A stretch of 64,000 bases of DNA, taken from the NCBI GenBank assembly GCA_026315105.1, contig CM048745.1, positions 543,464,758-543,528,757 on the forward strand, given 5' to 3'. This document shows positions 47,023-57,352 of this stretch, piece after piece. Both the position numbers and the translations under genes were made by a program. Positions within the stretch are counted from its first letter, which is position 1; every line of letters starts with the position of its first letter. The DNA is from Locusta migratoria. Lineage: Eukaryota > Arthropoda > Insecta > Orthoptera > Acrididae. The notes below the pieces were generated by a model. The model was not told where the DNA came from. It searched no databases and worked only from the letters and a program-made list of their open reading frames with translations.

Positions 47023-48521
47023 TGATTCTGTCTCAGAAGATTTTCTCTCCTACTGTTATCCCCATTCCTATTTCCACCTTCCTGCCTTTGATTTCTCCTG
47101 TCATTTTCCCATGTTTCCCTCTGGCTTCTATTATCCCAGTTGTCTCCTCTGTTATTGTTACCTCTCCAATTTTCATTTAAATTCCTCTCTCTATTGTGGT
47201 TTCCCTGGTTATGACCCACTTTTCTACTGCCTCTGTTTTCGTTGTGGTTCACATGCTGTGTTCCCCTGAGCTGTCGTTCCATAACTAAACCCTGGTCTAT
47301 CTTTTCTACAAATTCAATGAAATTCTCAGCTGAATCTGTGGGATGGTGAATTAACTGCCAATGCAAATCTGCAGGTAACCTCCTACACAAAGTGGAGATT
47401 ACTGCTAAAAGACTCAAAGGTGTATCTAAATGCACTAGTTTCTCAAGTTCCTCCTGACAAAATTCCTTCATGCTCTGTCTCCCTTTCACATAGTTTGGCC
47501 CATTCAAGAATTCATTTTGTATCTTAGCTTGCTTGGCCTCCCCCCAATACTTATTTAAAAACAATTTTTTAAATGCCTCAAAAGTTAGAAATTTATTAGC
47601 ACACTGATTTGCCCAAGTTTGAGCAGAACAGTCAAGCATTCTCTTTGCTAACTGCACTTTACACTGGTCTGACATACCAGGCACAAATTGGTCCTTGCAT
47701 GCAGCCAAAAAATCTACTGGATGATAATTACCCACTCCTGAAAACTTTTTGCCATAAGGTGTCTGCACCATGGACCAATTAGTGCTTCCAGATGCAGTAC
47801 CCAATTCTAGATTATTTATTCTAGTGTTCACCTTCTCAATCTCAGTATTGTTTACTGTCACTACTTGTTCTATCTTTTTCCTAAAGTTACATTCTGTATT
47901 CTCTAATTTTCCTGACAACAAAGTATTTGTTTCCTCAATACCTGCCACCATCCTCGTGTCAACCTCAGCCAATGCCTGCATAGTCCCCTCAATCCTGTGA
48001 TCACATATTTGTTTCACAGCATCTAACTTGTCTCCTACCTCAGTCTCAATAGCACCAATTCTGGCATGTATCTCCTTTTCCCTATTATCAAACCGTTCTG
48101 TTAGACTTCCTATCTTTTTGTCAATGTCTGTGATTATTTCTGCCTTTAATGCACACATTGAATATTGTAGTGCCCCAATGTCTGCCTTAAAGTCAGCTTT
48201 CAATTCTGATTTTACAGTTCCCATTTCTGATTTTAAATTTGAGTTTGAATTTTGTATTTCTGAATTTAAATTTGAGTTTGAATTTTCTATTTCTGATTTT
48301 AAATTTGAGTTTGAATTTTCTATTTCTGATTTTAAATTTGAGTTTGAATTTTCTATTTTTGATTCTAAATTTGAGCTAAAACTCGCTAACATGGCTGCTA
48401 ACATCTCCGGTGTCAACAACATTCCCCCAGTATTTACCCTCTCTGGACTTTCTGGTATGCTACTCTCTGACTCTACGTCGCTTGGCGACCTCTTAAAAAC
48501 ACTATCCATTATCGGTATCAC
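47013..48521 (-). CDS. gag: Gag-like structural protein, 502 codons
   Basis: Intact ORF after a 457-bp leader. Residues about 49-104 are five 11-residue repeats of the type LKSEIENSNSN, predicted coiled coil, followed by more helical, charged sequence to about 240. About 255-430 has the look of a retrotransposon capsid: YHPVDFLAACKDQFVPGMSD, LAKRMLDCSAQTWANQ, FKKLFLNKYWGEAKQAKIQN, then a Met/Leu-rich part. The C-terminus (about 430-501) is rich in Asn, Arg and Gly and has no CCHC zinc knuckle, so RNA binding would rest on RG/N-rich sequence. The stop TAA immediately follows the frameshift heptamer. The start Met at 48,521 is chosen as the first in frame; Met5 is also possible. Confidence 0.9.
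   Translation of the reverse strand: MIPIMDSVFKRSPSDVESESSIPESPERVNTGGMLLTPEMLAAMLASFSSNLESKIENSNSNLKSEIENSNSNLKSEIENSNSNLNSEIQNSNSNLKSEMGTVKSELKADFKADIGALQYSMCALKAEIITDIDKKIGSLTERFDNREKEIHARIGAIETEVGDKLDAVKQICDHRIEGTMQALAEVDTRMVAGIEETNTLLSGKLENTECNFRKKIEQVVTVNNTEIEKVNTRINNLELGTASGSTNWSMVQTPYGKKFSGVGNYHPVDFLAACKDQFVPGMSDQCKVQLAKRMLDCSAQTWANQCANKFLTFEAFKKLFLNKYWGEAKQAKIQNEFLNGPNYVKGRQSMKEFCQEELEKLVHLDTPLSLLAVISTLCRRLPADLHWQLIHHPTDSAENFIEFVEKIDQGLVMERQLRGTQHVNHNENRGSRKVGHNQGNHNRERNLNENWRGNNNRGDNWDNRSQRETWENDRRNQRQEGGNRNGDNSRRENLLRQNQGN
48233..48375 (-). repeat. 33-bp in-frame minisatellite inside gag
   Basis: About four near-identical 33-bp units (TTTGAGTTTGAATTTTCTAT then TTCTGATTTTAAA on the plus strand) encode the 11-residue coiled-coil repeats. 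Being a multiple of three, changes in unit number keep gag open. Confidence 0.92.
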
Positions 48522-48978
48522 AAGAAAGCTTGATTAACACACAAGAATTTATAGCGCCAGCTGCTTTACTTATCTTTTAATCCAGAAGTTGCTGCAACGA
48601 GCTGCGACGTCCCCAACGCTCGCTGCCGTCTGTTGTAGAAGCTGTGGCTGGAATATGTCCTCACTGCATCCCTTATCCTTTGTAGAATCGAAGCTGCTGG
48701 GCCCCGACGCTCCGTTGGAGACTTGCGAAGTCCCCACGATCACTGCCGTCCGTTGCAGAAGATGAAATTTGCGTACGTTGAACCCACGCGCCACTGCACA
48801 CTGCTGCCGGTCCGATGGGCCGTCGATCGCCGGTTACGGATGCCCGCGCCCGAACTCTGCGTCACTAACCGTCGTTAACCGCGCGACGCGATTGCGTATC
48901 TGCTTGCAACTGTTCATAACTGTTCACTGTCCTATACACACCCTAATCTCTCCGTCCGAGCAAGTCCAACGTGAACTT
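48522..48978 (-). other. leader between primer site and gag
   Basis: 457 bp. It holds an imperfect direct repeat with a period near 121 bp (about 48,605-48,642 and 48,727-48,762), sharing GTCCCCA, CACTGCCGTC-like and GTTGTAGAAG/GTTGCAGAAG words. Packaging or dimerisation signals would be expected here but cannot be identified. Confidence 0.6.
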
Positions 48979-48996
48979 ATCCCGGACGAGCCCCCA
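48979..48996 (-). promoter_or_regulatory. primer-binding site, tRNA-Pro type
   Basis: Minus-strand TGGGGGCTCGTCCGGGAT, two bases inside the 5' LTR. These 18 bases are the exact complement of the 3' end of animal tRNA-Pro and are the same site used by murine-leukaemia-type retroviruses (recalled, not searched). Confidence 0.93.
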
Positions 48997-48998
48997 AA

Positions 48999-50566
48999 TG
49001 CGAGCGTGAAGGTCAGGGTGAGAGTTTAAAATAGGGAAAAATTAATTTTTGAAACTCACAACCACCAGCTGCGAACCAAATTCCTAAACATGCAAAAACA
49101 CTGGAACTGTTATTGCGACTGTTTGACTCGTTTTCTAGGGGACGATATCACACGTTCGCAGCTTTCCTTCCCTGCATATGATTAACAAAACAAATTCATA
49201 ATAAATTCAAGTTCATGAGAGAAAAGGGTGTACTAACTACTATTTTTGAAAACACGTGAAAGTTCACTTTATGTTGTTTATTGCACAATACTTGAACCCT
49301 GTGGCTGATACGTCTGTACGTCGGCACATTTATCAAATAAAGTTATAGCTCGAGAGCCCCCAGACAAAATGAATATTTGTCGCGAATTGTTTTCACACCA
49401 CGTGGCTGTCTCAAACACCGTTTATGTTCATGCCTATGCGACGACACGTGTTACATTAACAAATCACAGTCACTTTAATTCAATGCGATGCACACCTTGT
49501 TCCACCGGCTAAATATTCACAAACACACAGTAGCACTCGATTTAACTTGGTGCAGTCTACGACGAGCAACCACACGTGGCGATTGCCACAGACAAATCTC
49601 AAGTCACCACCTCGAGATCCACATGCCGACTGATGCAGAGCGACGCCGCCCGGCCAGCCACACCACGTGGTCCCGAGTCCTCACTTCCTGCCCAGGCGCG
49701 CGCGCGCGCCTAAAGCTCAACTGCCGGGGTTTTTTCCCCTACGTCATCAACTTCCCCATGTGAACTGTTCTAACCGATTTGCCAACGTACAGCGCTCAGC
49801 CAATACATTTCTAAAACTTTACTTAAAATCAAAATAATTACACTACACATTAAACAAATATTTTCTTACGTTTTTATATTAGTATAAACATCCTTTGTAC
49901 TGTTTATCATAATCGTGCAATTTCTTATACCACAGATAAGTGATTTAACTGAATACTTTAAGATAAAATACAAAAGATTAATTGAAAGTAAAATGGGAAA
50001 TAGTTAATATATTATTTTTATAAACAAACATTGCCATGCTAGTTGTGTAACTGTCTTGTCTCCGTTGGTAATTTATTACTTTTCATTGTCAATTAAACAT
50101 ATTACATTAGATGTGACTATATCAGCTAATGTATTGTTTATTTATCAACAGGCTATTTTGTAATGAGGGCCTTAAAGGTTCCTAACTGCATCGTATTACT
50201 TCAAATGCCAGTAGTATTACAATATTTGTGCACTGCACTGTGCCTGGCACTCGCCATTGTCACTCTCTCCCCTCACCGGAAACGAACTGTAAAATCCTAA
50301 GTTGGAACAAGCCACCAACATCGGCCTGCTCGCTGCTCCCGTCAGCTACAAGCACACAGCAAATCTCAATGTGGAGAATTTCTACCTATGGCCTAACTAT
50401 AAATGTTGTCACCCAACTGTGTACATACATTGCTACCATAATTAATAAGATTAAAATTGTGTAACATTTGGTGCATTGGCATGGTCAATGTTTGCAGTGA
50501 ACTCCATACTGTTTAATTATCAAATGCTATTAATTACCAGTATTTCTATTGGGCGGTAATCTCACA
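48999..50566 (-). repeat. 5' long terminal repeat (1568 bp)
   Basis: Upstream LTR in element orientation, near-identical to 42,112-43,681. It would carry promoter and transcription start for gag. No TATA box was assigned with confidence. Confidence 0.97.
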
Positions 50567-50970
50567 AGGTGGGTGCTAACAAAATCTGCTCGCATTCGGA
50601 AGAGAAAGTTGGCGAAAGAAATTTCGCAAATAGATCGTTTCGCAACAAGTAACGCCTTTCATTTAATGATTTCCACCCAAACTCTTGCATCATTTCCATG
50701 ACACTTTCCCTTATGTCGCAAAAACACAAAACGATCTGCCCTTCTCTGTACTTTCCCCAAATCATCCGTCAATCCCACTTGGTGGGGATCCCACAATGCG
50801 CAACAATACTCCCAAATACGACGCACAAGTCTGGTGTAGGCAGTTTTTTTAGTAGAGCTGTGGCATCTTCTAAGTGTTCTGCCAATGAAACGTAGTCTTT
50901 GGTTCGCTTTTCCTACAATATTTTCTATATATTCTTTGCAATTTCCGTTGGGGTTTCAATATGTGGATAG
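50567..50970 (-). pseudogene. LINE-C fragment, right of the LTR element
   Basis: Continues the LINE broken at 42,111: sequence aligns with about 55,030-55,440 (CTCGCATTCGGAAGAG versus TCGCATTCGGAGGAG, then GGGATCCCACA and TTCTGCCAATGAAACG blocks). On the minus strand it reads the RT C-terminal region as degraded text. 50,971-51,242 after it is unassigned. Confidence 0.86.
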
Positions 50971-51242
50971 ACTGCAGGAAACGACTGATTCTCTTACTTC
51001 TTTCATAGCCAATTATACATCGCATGCTCCTGAGTCATTGAACTGTCAGATTTTAATTTTTATGCAGAAAAAAGAACAAAACAAAGTAGTTAGCCGATTG
51101 GATTTACAATAAAATACGATTTATATGTGACTATATCTTTTTCACACTTTTCTTTTGTTTCCCATAGCCATAGCAACCCAAGGCTTGGTATTTACAATAT
51201 AGATTTGTTTTGTAGTTTGGCAAATTTTGTAAGATTCTTTGT

Positions 51243-51615
51243 GTTCAAATGTTTGTGAATTTCAAGTACTTATAGTTGGCGTCATGTAAGAAGGCGCTTC
51301 CGCGCATAGAGGCGGAGCGATAAGGTAAGTGTGGAGGGGAGGAGCTACGGCCGAGCTACAACAGCTGTGCATGCTGGAGAAGCGTTGCGTAACTCGCGGC
51401 CAGCCACGCGCCTACAGAATGAACGTTATTGGCTGTCACTGCGGTAATGGAGGGGGATGCGCAGAACGGCTGGAAACTGGGCCGCCTTCGTAGCTGACGC
51501 CGACTATAATTGCTACAGTTATCAGTCCCTAGGAGTACAAACTACATTAAATAACTCATGCAAAGGAAAAAACACTCACCCACGTCCGTGGGAAGCTCGT
51601 ACCTCCGAAAACGAG
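51243..51615 (-). mobile_element. tRNA-derived SINE (family 1) interrupted by a MITE
   Basis: SINE tail GTTCAAATGTTTGTGAATTT at 51,243-51,274 and continuation TATAATTGCTACAGTTATCA at 51,505 to about 51,615. The SINE head is replaced at the right by a LINE 3' end. Confidence 0.85.
51275..51504. mobile_element. 230-bp MITE with inverted ends, nested in the SINE
   Basis: Left end GTTGGCGTCATGTAAGAAGG and right end (reverse complement) GTCGGCGTCAGCTACGAAGG are inverted copies with few mismatches. It is flanked by TATA at 51,271-51,274 and 51,505-51,508; the target duplication could be TA or TATA. GC-rich interior, no coding. Confidence 0.9.
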
Positions 51616-52262
51616 CATCATCATCATCATTAGAGACTGATTATGCCTTTCAGCGTTCAATCTGGAGCATAGTACCTCTAATAAAATTCCTCCATGATCC
51701 CCTATTCAATGCTAACACTGATGCCTCGTCTGATGTTATGCCTCTTACTTCAAAAAAATTCTGCACCGAATACCTTGACTCCTTACCCCACCATCTCAGT
51801 GTGTTTGCTCTAACTGATTCATCTATGGTGTTCATTTCCAGTTTTTCTTTGATGTCCTCATTATGCACACCCTCCTGCCATCGTTCCTATCTGTTAGTAC
51901 CTGCAATCATTCTTGCTACTTTCATAACTGTGATCTCTACCTTATGAATAAGGTAACCTGTATCCACCCACCTTTCACTCCCATACGACAAATTTGGTCA
52001 GAAGATAGAGCGGTGCACCGCTAACTTAATCTTGGTTACTTCCTTCTTGCAGAAGAGAGTAGATCTTAGCTGAGGACTCACTGCATTAGCTTTGCTGCAC
52101 CTCGATTCCAGTTCTTTCACTATGTTGCCATCCTGTGAGGAAATAAATCCCAGGTACTTGAAACTGTCTACCTGTTCTAACTTTGTTACTCCTATTGGCA
52201 CTCAATCTGTTTAAATGTCTTTCCCACAGACATTACTTTTGTTTTGGACATACGAGCAACCG
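51616..52262 (-). pseudogene. RTE-like LINE fragment, C-terminal region
   Basis: Minus strand, two frames: EQVDSFKYLGFISSQDGN and SRCSKANAVSPQLRSTLF (52,201-51,998), then a degraded YGSE-W block, KVARMIAGTNR, and NEDIKEKLEMNTIDESVRAN with LRWWGKESRY (51,868-51,650). This is the connection and C-terminal part of an RTE-type polyprotein. The 3' end is an ATG-triplet tail (CATCATCATCATCAT on plus at 51,617-51,631). Confidence 0.78.
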
Positions 52263-53848
52263 TGTTCAATTGTGAGAAATTTACTTTTCCGTTCCTTTCA
52301 TATGAGAGTGAACCATAGTGAATCGTAGACTGATTAAGTTAGTTTGAAATGAGTTTCAATTACTGTGGTGCTCTAATAATAAAGTTAAAGAAGATACGAC
52401 AGAACATTTTATGTTATATTGTATTCCTGATTGACGCTGATGAACGCCATTTTAAACATATGTTAATGAAGCAGCTATTGAAACGTCAGCAGTTAAATGG
52501 AATACATTACGAGTGAATCGTAGAATTTTCTATCTCCCTAATGTCCATTTATGTGCAACGTTTGTAGTCCATCAACAGCGGAAACTATCTGAAGGTATTT
52601 TTGAATATTCAGCGAGGTTTCTGTGCATCAGTATGACAGAACGGATGTTGGGACCTTTAGTCTTGGCGCTATTCTGAACTCAAGTAGTTTTCCGCTTTTA
52701 CTGGACCTCAAATTTATACACTTAACCATTCCCATCATCCGTGATAGTCTGAAACTTCTCGATATTGTCTTACACTGTGCTTTTCTAATTAATCTCAGAA
52801 GCATATGTGCATACGTAAGTATAATGTTCCTGCTCACTGCTGCTACATTTTGGACCGATGAGGATTCTTAAAAACACATCACAGAAAATATTGAAATCAA
52901 GTGGCTTCAGCTGTCAATGAACGTTAGTCAGCAATATTCCGTAACCTCAGCATCTACACTTGTTCTTAACAATCCACACTAACAAGAGACATAATGGGGA
53001 CAGTATATTGTTATTATTAGTTCCTTCTATCTCAGTTACCTATTTCATTCTATAATGTTATGCAGTAAGGACAATTACTGGCAGACCGTTGCGAAAGTAT
53101 TTAGCTGTTTTTATGATTAATAGTACTCGCAATGTAAGGAACATGTAAGATTCCGTATACAATTGAAAACGACTATGTTAGACTTAGGGAATAATCCGCC
53201 AACAACAGGAGCTTCGGAGAAACTGTATTCTGTTAGTCTGCAGGCATTCGTGAGACTTATTATTGATGGTAGAAATGTCTTATGATAGTTAAGATGAAAC
53301 TAATGTGTAACATCTTTTTAACGAATTATCCATCATTTAACTGGAGATTATTATTCTAAATCGGGTACTCAAATCTTAACAATATCCGAAATAAATTCAA
53401 AATACTCTTACAACTGGACTCGTACAGGACATTGATATAAATTCAGTGACTAAGAGGAAAATCAGGGTTAGAATTCCAGTGTAGCACAAATTTTCAGCTT
53501 AGCCAATGAAGCAATTTCATTGCCCTGTAGTAGTCGAGTTTTTTGAACGTTTAGAATGTGTAAAATTACTGCTGTTGATGTTAACCAGTGGTGTCTGCTT
53601 TTTCAGATACATCTGAAAGAACTGATTCCATAGCTATAATAATATCAGACATTTCTAAAAGATATGTCACCATCAAAATATTGTAAATATGGTCATATCA
53701 AATTAATATCAGCGTCCTAGAAGTGAGCATAAATCTTCAACGACATGTTTTGTGGAACCTCTACAGAAGTGCTTAGTTTAAGCAGTATGAGCGCTTAAGT
53801 TCGAGAACGGTGGTGTGTGAGGGTGTTTTTTTTTTTTTTTTTTTGTCT
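52263..53848. other. unassigned intergenic sequence
   Basis: About 1.6 kb with only short frames (82 and 69 codons overlapping at 52,623-52,871). A poly-T run at about 53,826-53,844. No family recognised. Confidence 0.5.
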
Positions 53849-53858
53849 CCACAGTAAT

Positions 53859-54040
53859 ATAAAAAATTGTTCAAATGTTTGTAATTTATTGGACCAAACT
53901 ACTTTGGTCATAAGTCCCTAGACTTAGAAACTACTTAAGTTAAATTAACCTAAGGACAAAATACACATCTATGCCTGAGGGAGGATTCGAACCTCTGATG
54001 CGGGAGGCCGCACGATCCATAACGGCTACTCCCGTGCGGC
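53859..54040 (-). mobile_element. tRNA-derived SINE (family 1)
   Basis: Minus-strand copy with intact B box (GGTTCGAATCC). The perfect 10-bp duplication CCACAGTAAT flanks it at 53,849-53,858 and 54,041-54,050. Between the left duplication and the SINE tail is a short A-rich run, the retroposon tail. Confidence 0.94.
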
Positions 54041-54050
54041 CCACAGTAAT

Positions 54051-54848
54051 CTGTTTAGCTATGTAGCACATTATCTGTTGGTAAGTTGGGTGCACTTATT
54101 GCTCTTATGTAGCGGTTCGTTTCAAGTTGTGTTATACAAGTGGTAGTGTTCTCATTATGTCTCGTTAGCACGGCATTGTGCCTAATGTTTGCACCAAATC
54201 TGGTTTGTTCTGGAGGATGAGTATTCTTCGAAGCGTTTTTCTCAATGGAAATTATTTAAACAGAGTGCGAGAAAATTTATCAAAACTGATACCAGACAGA
54301 AAAGCATAAAAATGATAGGGTATCCAAAGGTCCAGGAATCATCTAAAAATACACGATAGAATGTACAGTGAAATGGAAGAAACAGGTAAGAGATACTTTG
54401 TTGCACATGTGCCCTACAGTTCTGGAAACTCTCTACATAGAAAGTACGGTAACGACTTGAACGTTTATGCTCTCTCTTACTTTCCTGTCACATATTCTTA
54501 AAGTTGAATGATGCGGATTATTTCTCTTGGGAAACATTTTTGCACAAATTCCCGTAAGACTTCTGCCATTGTCTTTGCCATATTCAAACCACACATCATT
54601 TGTATCCATACTTTAGCTCTGAAAAATATGTAACGCTGTTAGCGTTGCTGCACAGTAACATCAAATTGAAGAGAAAAATAACTTTGGAAAGATGCAAAAC
54701 ATTTTCAAGAACGCAGTGTAGTTCAGAACTTGCTAAAATATATTGAAGTATATTCGATTTTATGACTAATTACATCAAGCAGCATTAGAAGACAGTTCGG
54801 AGCTACCCATGTCAGCATAGCACTGTATTATTTATCTACAAATTTTAT
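54051..54848. other. unassigned intergenic sequence
   Basis: No coding motif or repeat boundary recognised. Confidence 0.45.
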
Positions 54849-55975
54849 CTCTTCTACATCTACATCTACATGGGATACCCTGCAAATCAAATTTAAGTGC
54901 CTTGCAGGGGATTCATCAAACCATCATTATACTATTTATCTCCCATTTCATTCTCGAATAGCGCGCGTGAAGAAAGAACATCTGAATCTCTCCGTTGAGG
55001 TCTGATTTCTCGTATTTTATTCTGGTGATCTTTTCTACCTACGTAAGTGGGAGTCAACAATATAAACAATATATTTTCGCATTCGGAGGAGAATGTTAGA
55101 GATTGGAGTTTCGTAAGTAGAGCACGCCGCAGCGATATACGCCGTTGTAATGATTCCCATCCCAGATCCTGTATCATATCGGTGACGTTGTCTCCACTGT
55201 ATCGTGATAATACAAAACGAGCTGTCCTTCTTTGGACTCTTTCGATGTCCTCCGTCAAACCCACCTGATAAGGATCCCACACTGGGCAGCGATACTCCAA
55301 AAAAGGACGGACAAGGGTAGTGTATGCAGTTTCTTTAGTAGTTCTTTTGCATCTTTTAAGAGTTCTGCCAATAAAACGCAGCCTCTGGTTCGCCTTTCCA
55401 ACGCCAATATCTACGTGTTATTTCCAGTTTAAGTCTGAAATAATGGTAATTCCTAGGTATTGTGTGGAGTTTACGGCCTTCACCTTTGATTGATTTATCT
55501 TGTAAACAAAGTTTAACGGATTTCATTTCTTACTCATGTGAACGACTTCACACTTCTCATTATTTAGAGTAAATTGTCATTTTTTACACTATATTGATAT
55601 CTTATTCAGATCGTTCTGCAGTTAGCCTTGATCTTCAGATGATTTTACTAGACGGTAAATGACGGCGTCATCTGCAAACAACCTAAGAGAGCTGCGTAGA
55701 TATTTTCCCAAATCGTTTATGTAAATAAGGAATAGCAGAGGACCAATAACACTACCTTGTGGAACGCCCGATATCACCTCTGTTTTAGTCGATGCCTTAC
55801 CATCGATTACTACAAACTGTGTCCTCTCTGACAGGATATCCTTATCCAGTCACAAACATTGGGGCGATGTACCAGAACCACGCAATTTGATTAAAAGCTT
55901 TTGTATCAGGTACCGTGTTAAAAGTCGTCTGAAAATCAGGAAATACGGAATCAGTTTCAGATCCCTTGGATCCCA
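54849..55975 (-). pseudogene. LINE-C reverse transcriptase, 3' half
   Basis: Minus strand from about 55,975: FVVIDGKASTKTEVISGVPQ, GSVIGPLLFLIYINDLG, catalytic FADDAVIYRLV near 55,655, NNEKCEVVHMSKK, a YLGITIISDLNWK block, RLRFIGRTLKRC, then the open 122-codon frame (55,300-54,932) with EYRCPVWDPYQVGLTEDIER and YVGRKDHQNKIREIR. Several stops occur in the palm and thumb. The 3' end is the hexamer repeat seen as CTACATCTACATCTACAT on plus (54,855-54,872). 5'-truncated. Confidence 0.88.
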
Positions 55976-56884
55976 TGGATAAATAGCGTCCTTTACGATG
56001 TAATAAAGACCACGCAGATCCTACACCTGAAAGTACTACAGTCTACGTTGTGGACGGTGTTTTTATTGTGCTATAGGTGCGGATGTCTTTGTGCCCGGTT
56101 TACATATGGATCAGATAGTTCAAAAACGATTTAGTAAATGAGAGATTCATTGATATCAGACTAGTCGATGTCCACGAAATCAGTACGTCTGAGGTAAAAG
56201 ATGCACATGGATGCACCAACGGCCGTAGAAGTTCTTGCGAACTGCTCTCCTTACTGCAGATGTCCATATCCTTTTTCACACAGAGCCTCCCCCCACTTTC
56301 GCTCAGTTAAAGCATGATGTATAGATACGGATAAATTGCCAGGGCGTGCTTTGAGTAGGTGAGGCCTTCAGCCAATACGATACACAGTGGCACGTGCTAG
56401 GTAAACGCTTCGGCGTGCGATGCTGAAAGCTGGGACGAGGCCGAGACACATCTAGCGAGCAGATGCGATTGCTATCTACGACTGGTGAAATTTCACGATT
56501 ACAAACCAATTTACGGCGACCAGGTGGCACTAATCTTTTGTTTGCATCTGCTGCTGCGCGTGCCCAGTTTTGAACTTTTGAGTATCTTGAAGTGTGTATC
56601 AAATCAGAACACCAACAGAGAAGCTTTGTTGCGAGGTGAAAAACATGCGAGAATTTTATTGTAACGATCAAATAAGTAGCGGTACGATATTCCGCCATCA
56701 GATGTTTAGATGACATCTTTAGCGCATGCATCTCTGAGATGTTGTAGCGGGTATCAGAGCATATTTTAGTGCTTCCGTGAACTATGAAATGGGTAACATG
56801 AAGGGGCAACGATCTTTTAATATATTCTGTTTCAAGTTGATGAAATCTTAAACTGAAAGCCACTACAAGTGGACAGGCATTTGG
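55976..56884. other. unassigned sequence with a 186-codon minus frame
   Basis: The minus frame 56,863-56,303 is the longest unassigned ORF outside the LTR element. It has no recognisable domain, signal peptide or repeat, and its composition is not obviously protein-like. It may be chance or part of an unknown repeat. Confidence 0.4.
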
Positions 56885-57074
56885 TGAGGCCGCATTGAGT
56901 GAAGAAAGAACATTTTACTGCTTCAGACATTACAGTCAGTGCCGAGAATTAATGCAAGATTCCGGTAGACCGTCAACATACGAGAAACCGGACATGGTCT
57001 TGAAAGTGCGCACAGTGATTCACTAACACCAAGGACGTAAAATTAACGATATTTGTGATAGGCTTTGCTGTTTA
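56885..57074 (+). pseudogene. mariner-like transposase, N-terminal fragment
   Basis: Plus-strand text FGEAALSEERTFYCFRHYSQ, SGRPSTYEKPDMVLKVRTVI, one stop, then KINDICDRL. It resembles the helix-turn-helix region of mariner/SETMAR-type transposases (compare 26,385-26,600). It ends where a SINE begins. It may once have been joined to the catalytic fragment at 58,711. Confidence 0.6.
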
Positions 57075-57076
57075 AA

Positions 57077-57153
57077 GACGTTCAAATGTTTGCAGACCTA
57101 AGAGACGAAACTGATTTTGTCATCGGTCCATAGACTTAAACTATCCTATGCTA
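57077..57153 (-). mobile_element. partial SINE (family 1), tail half only
   Basis: Minus-strand tail (ACGTTCAAATGTTTGCAGAC through TTAAACTATCCTATGCTAAG). It stops abruptly at the start of a plus-strand full copy. Confidence 0.8.
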
Positions 57154-57352
57154 AGTCGCGGTGTGGCCGAGCTGTCTAAGGCGCCTTGCTGTGGAGCGCA
57201 CGGTTGCTCGCCGTTGGAGGTTCGAGTCCTCCCTGGGGCATGGGTGTGTGTGTGTTTGTCCTTAGGTTAGTTTACCTTAGTTTAAGTAGTTTGTAAGCTA
57301 CGGACTGATTAACAAGCAGTTTGGTCCTATAGATATACAAACATTTGAACAG
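57154..57352 (+). mobile_element. tRNA-derived SINE (family 1), full length
   Basis: Head GCGGTGTGGCCGAGCTGTCT (A box), GAGGTTCGAGTCCTCC (B box), TG run, then tail TTAGTTTACCTTAGTTTAAG and ACAAACATTTGAACAG. The tRNA-like part can form a Leu/Ser-type extra arm. With the preceding half copy it makes an inverted pair. Confidence 0.92.

Larger units (their letters stand above)
42112..50566 (-). mobile_element. complete young LTR retrotransposon, gag/pro-like, lacking pol
   Basis: 8455 bp, read on the minus strand. LTRs begin TGTGAG and end CGCTCGCA (TG...CA), flanked by the 4-bp duplication AGGT (42,108-42,111 and 50,567-50,570). Order on the minus strand: 5' LTR, primer-binding site, 457-bp leader, gag, -1-frame pro-like ORF, 1.9 kb without genes, polypurine tract, 3' LTR. 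The gag capsid-like region and protease-like C-terminus suggest the Ty3/gypsy group, but without RT this cannot be fixed. No RT, RNase H or integrase motif was found, so it probably moves with proteins from an autonomous relative. Both ORFs are intact and the LTRs differ at about ten positions by eye (about 0.6%), so insertion was recent. Confidence 0.95.

Noticed and set aside
56303..56863. 186-codon minus-strand ORF as a host gene
   Set aside because: No domain, no splice context, no homologous feeling, and it lies in repeat-rich DNA. Length alone is compatible with chance in this composition.
57154..57240. Functional tRNA-Leu gene
   Set aside because: Head of an abundant SINE with the usual SINE middle and tail, so not an independent tRNA gene.
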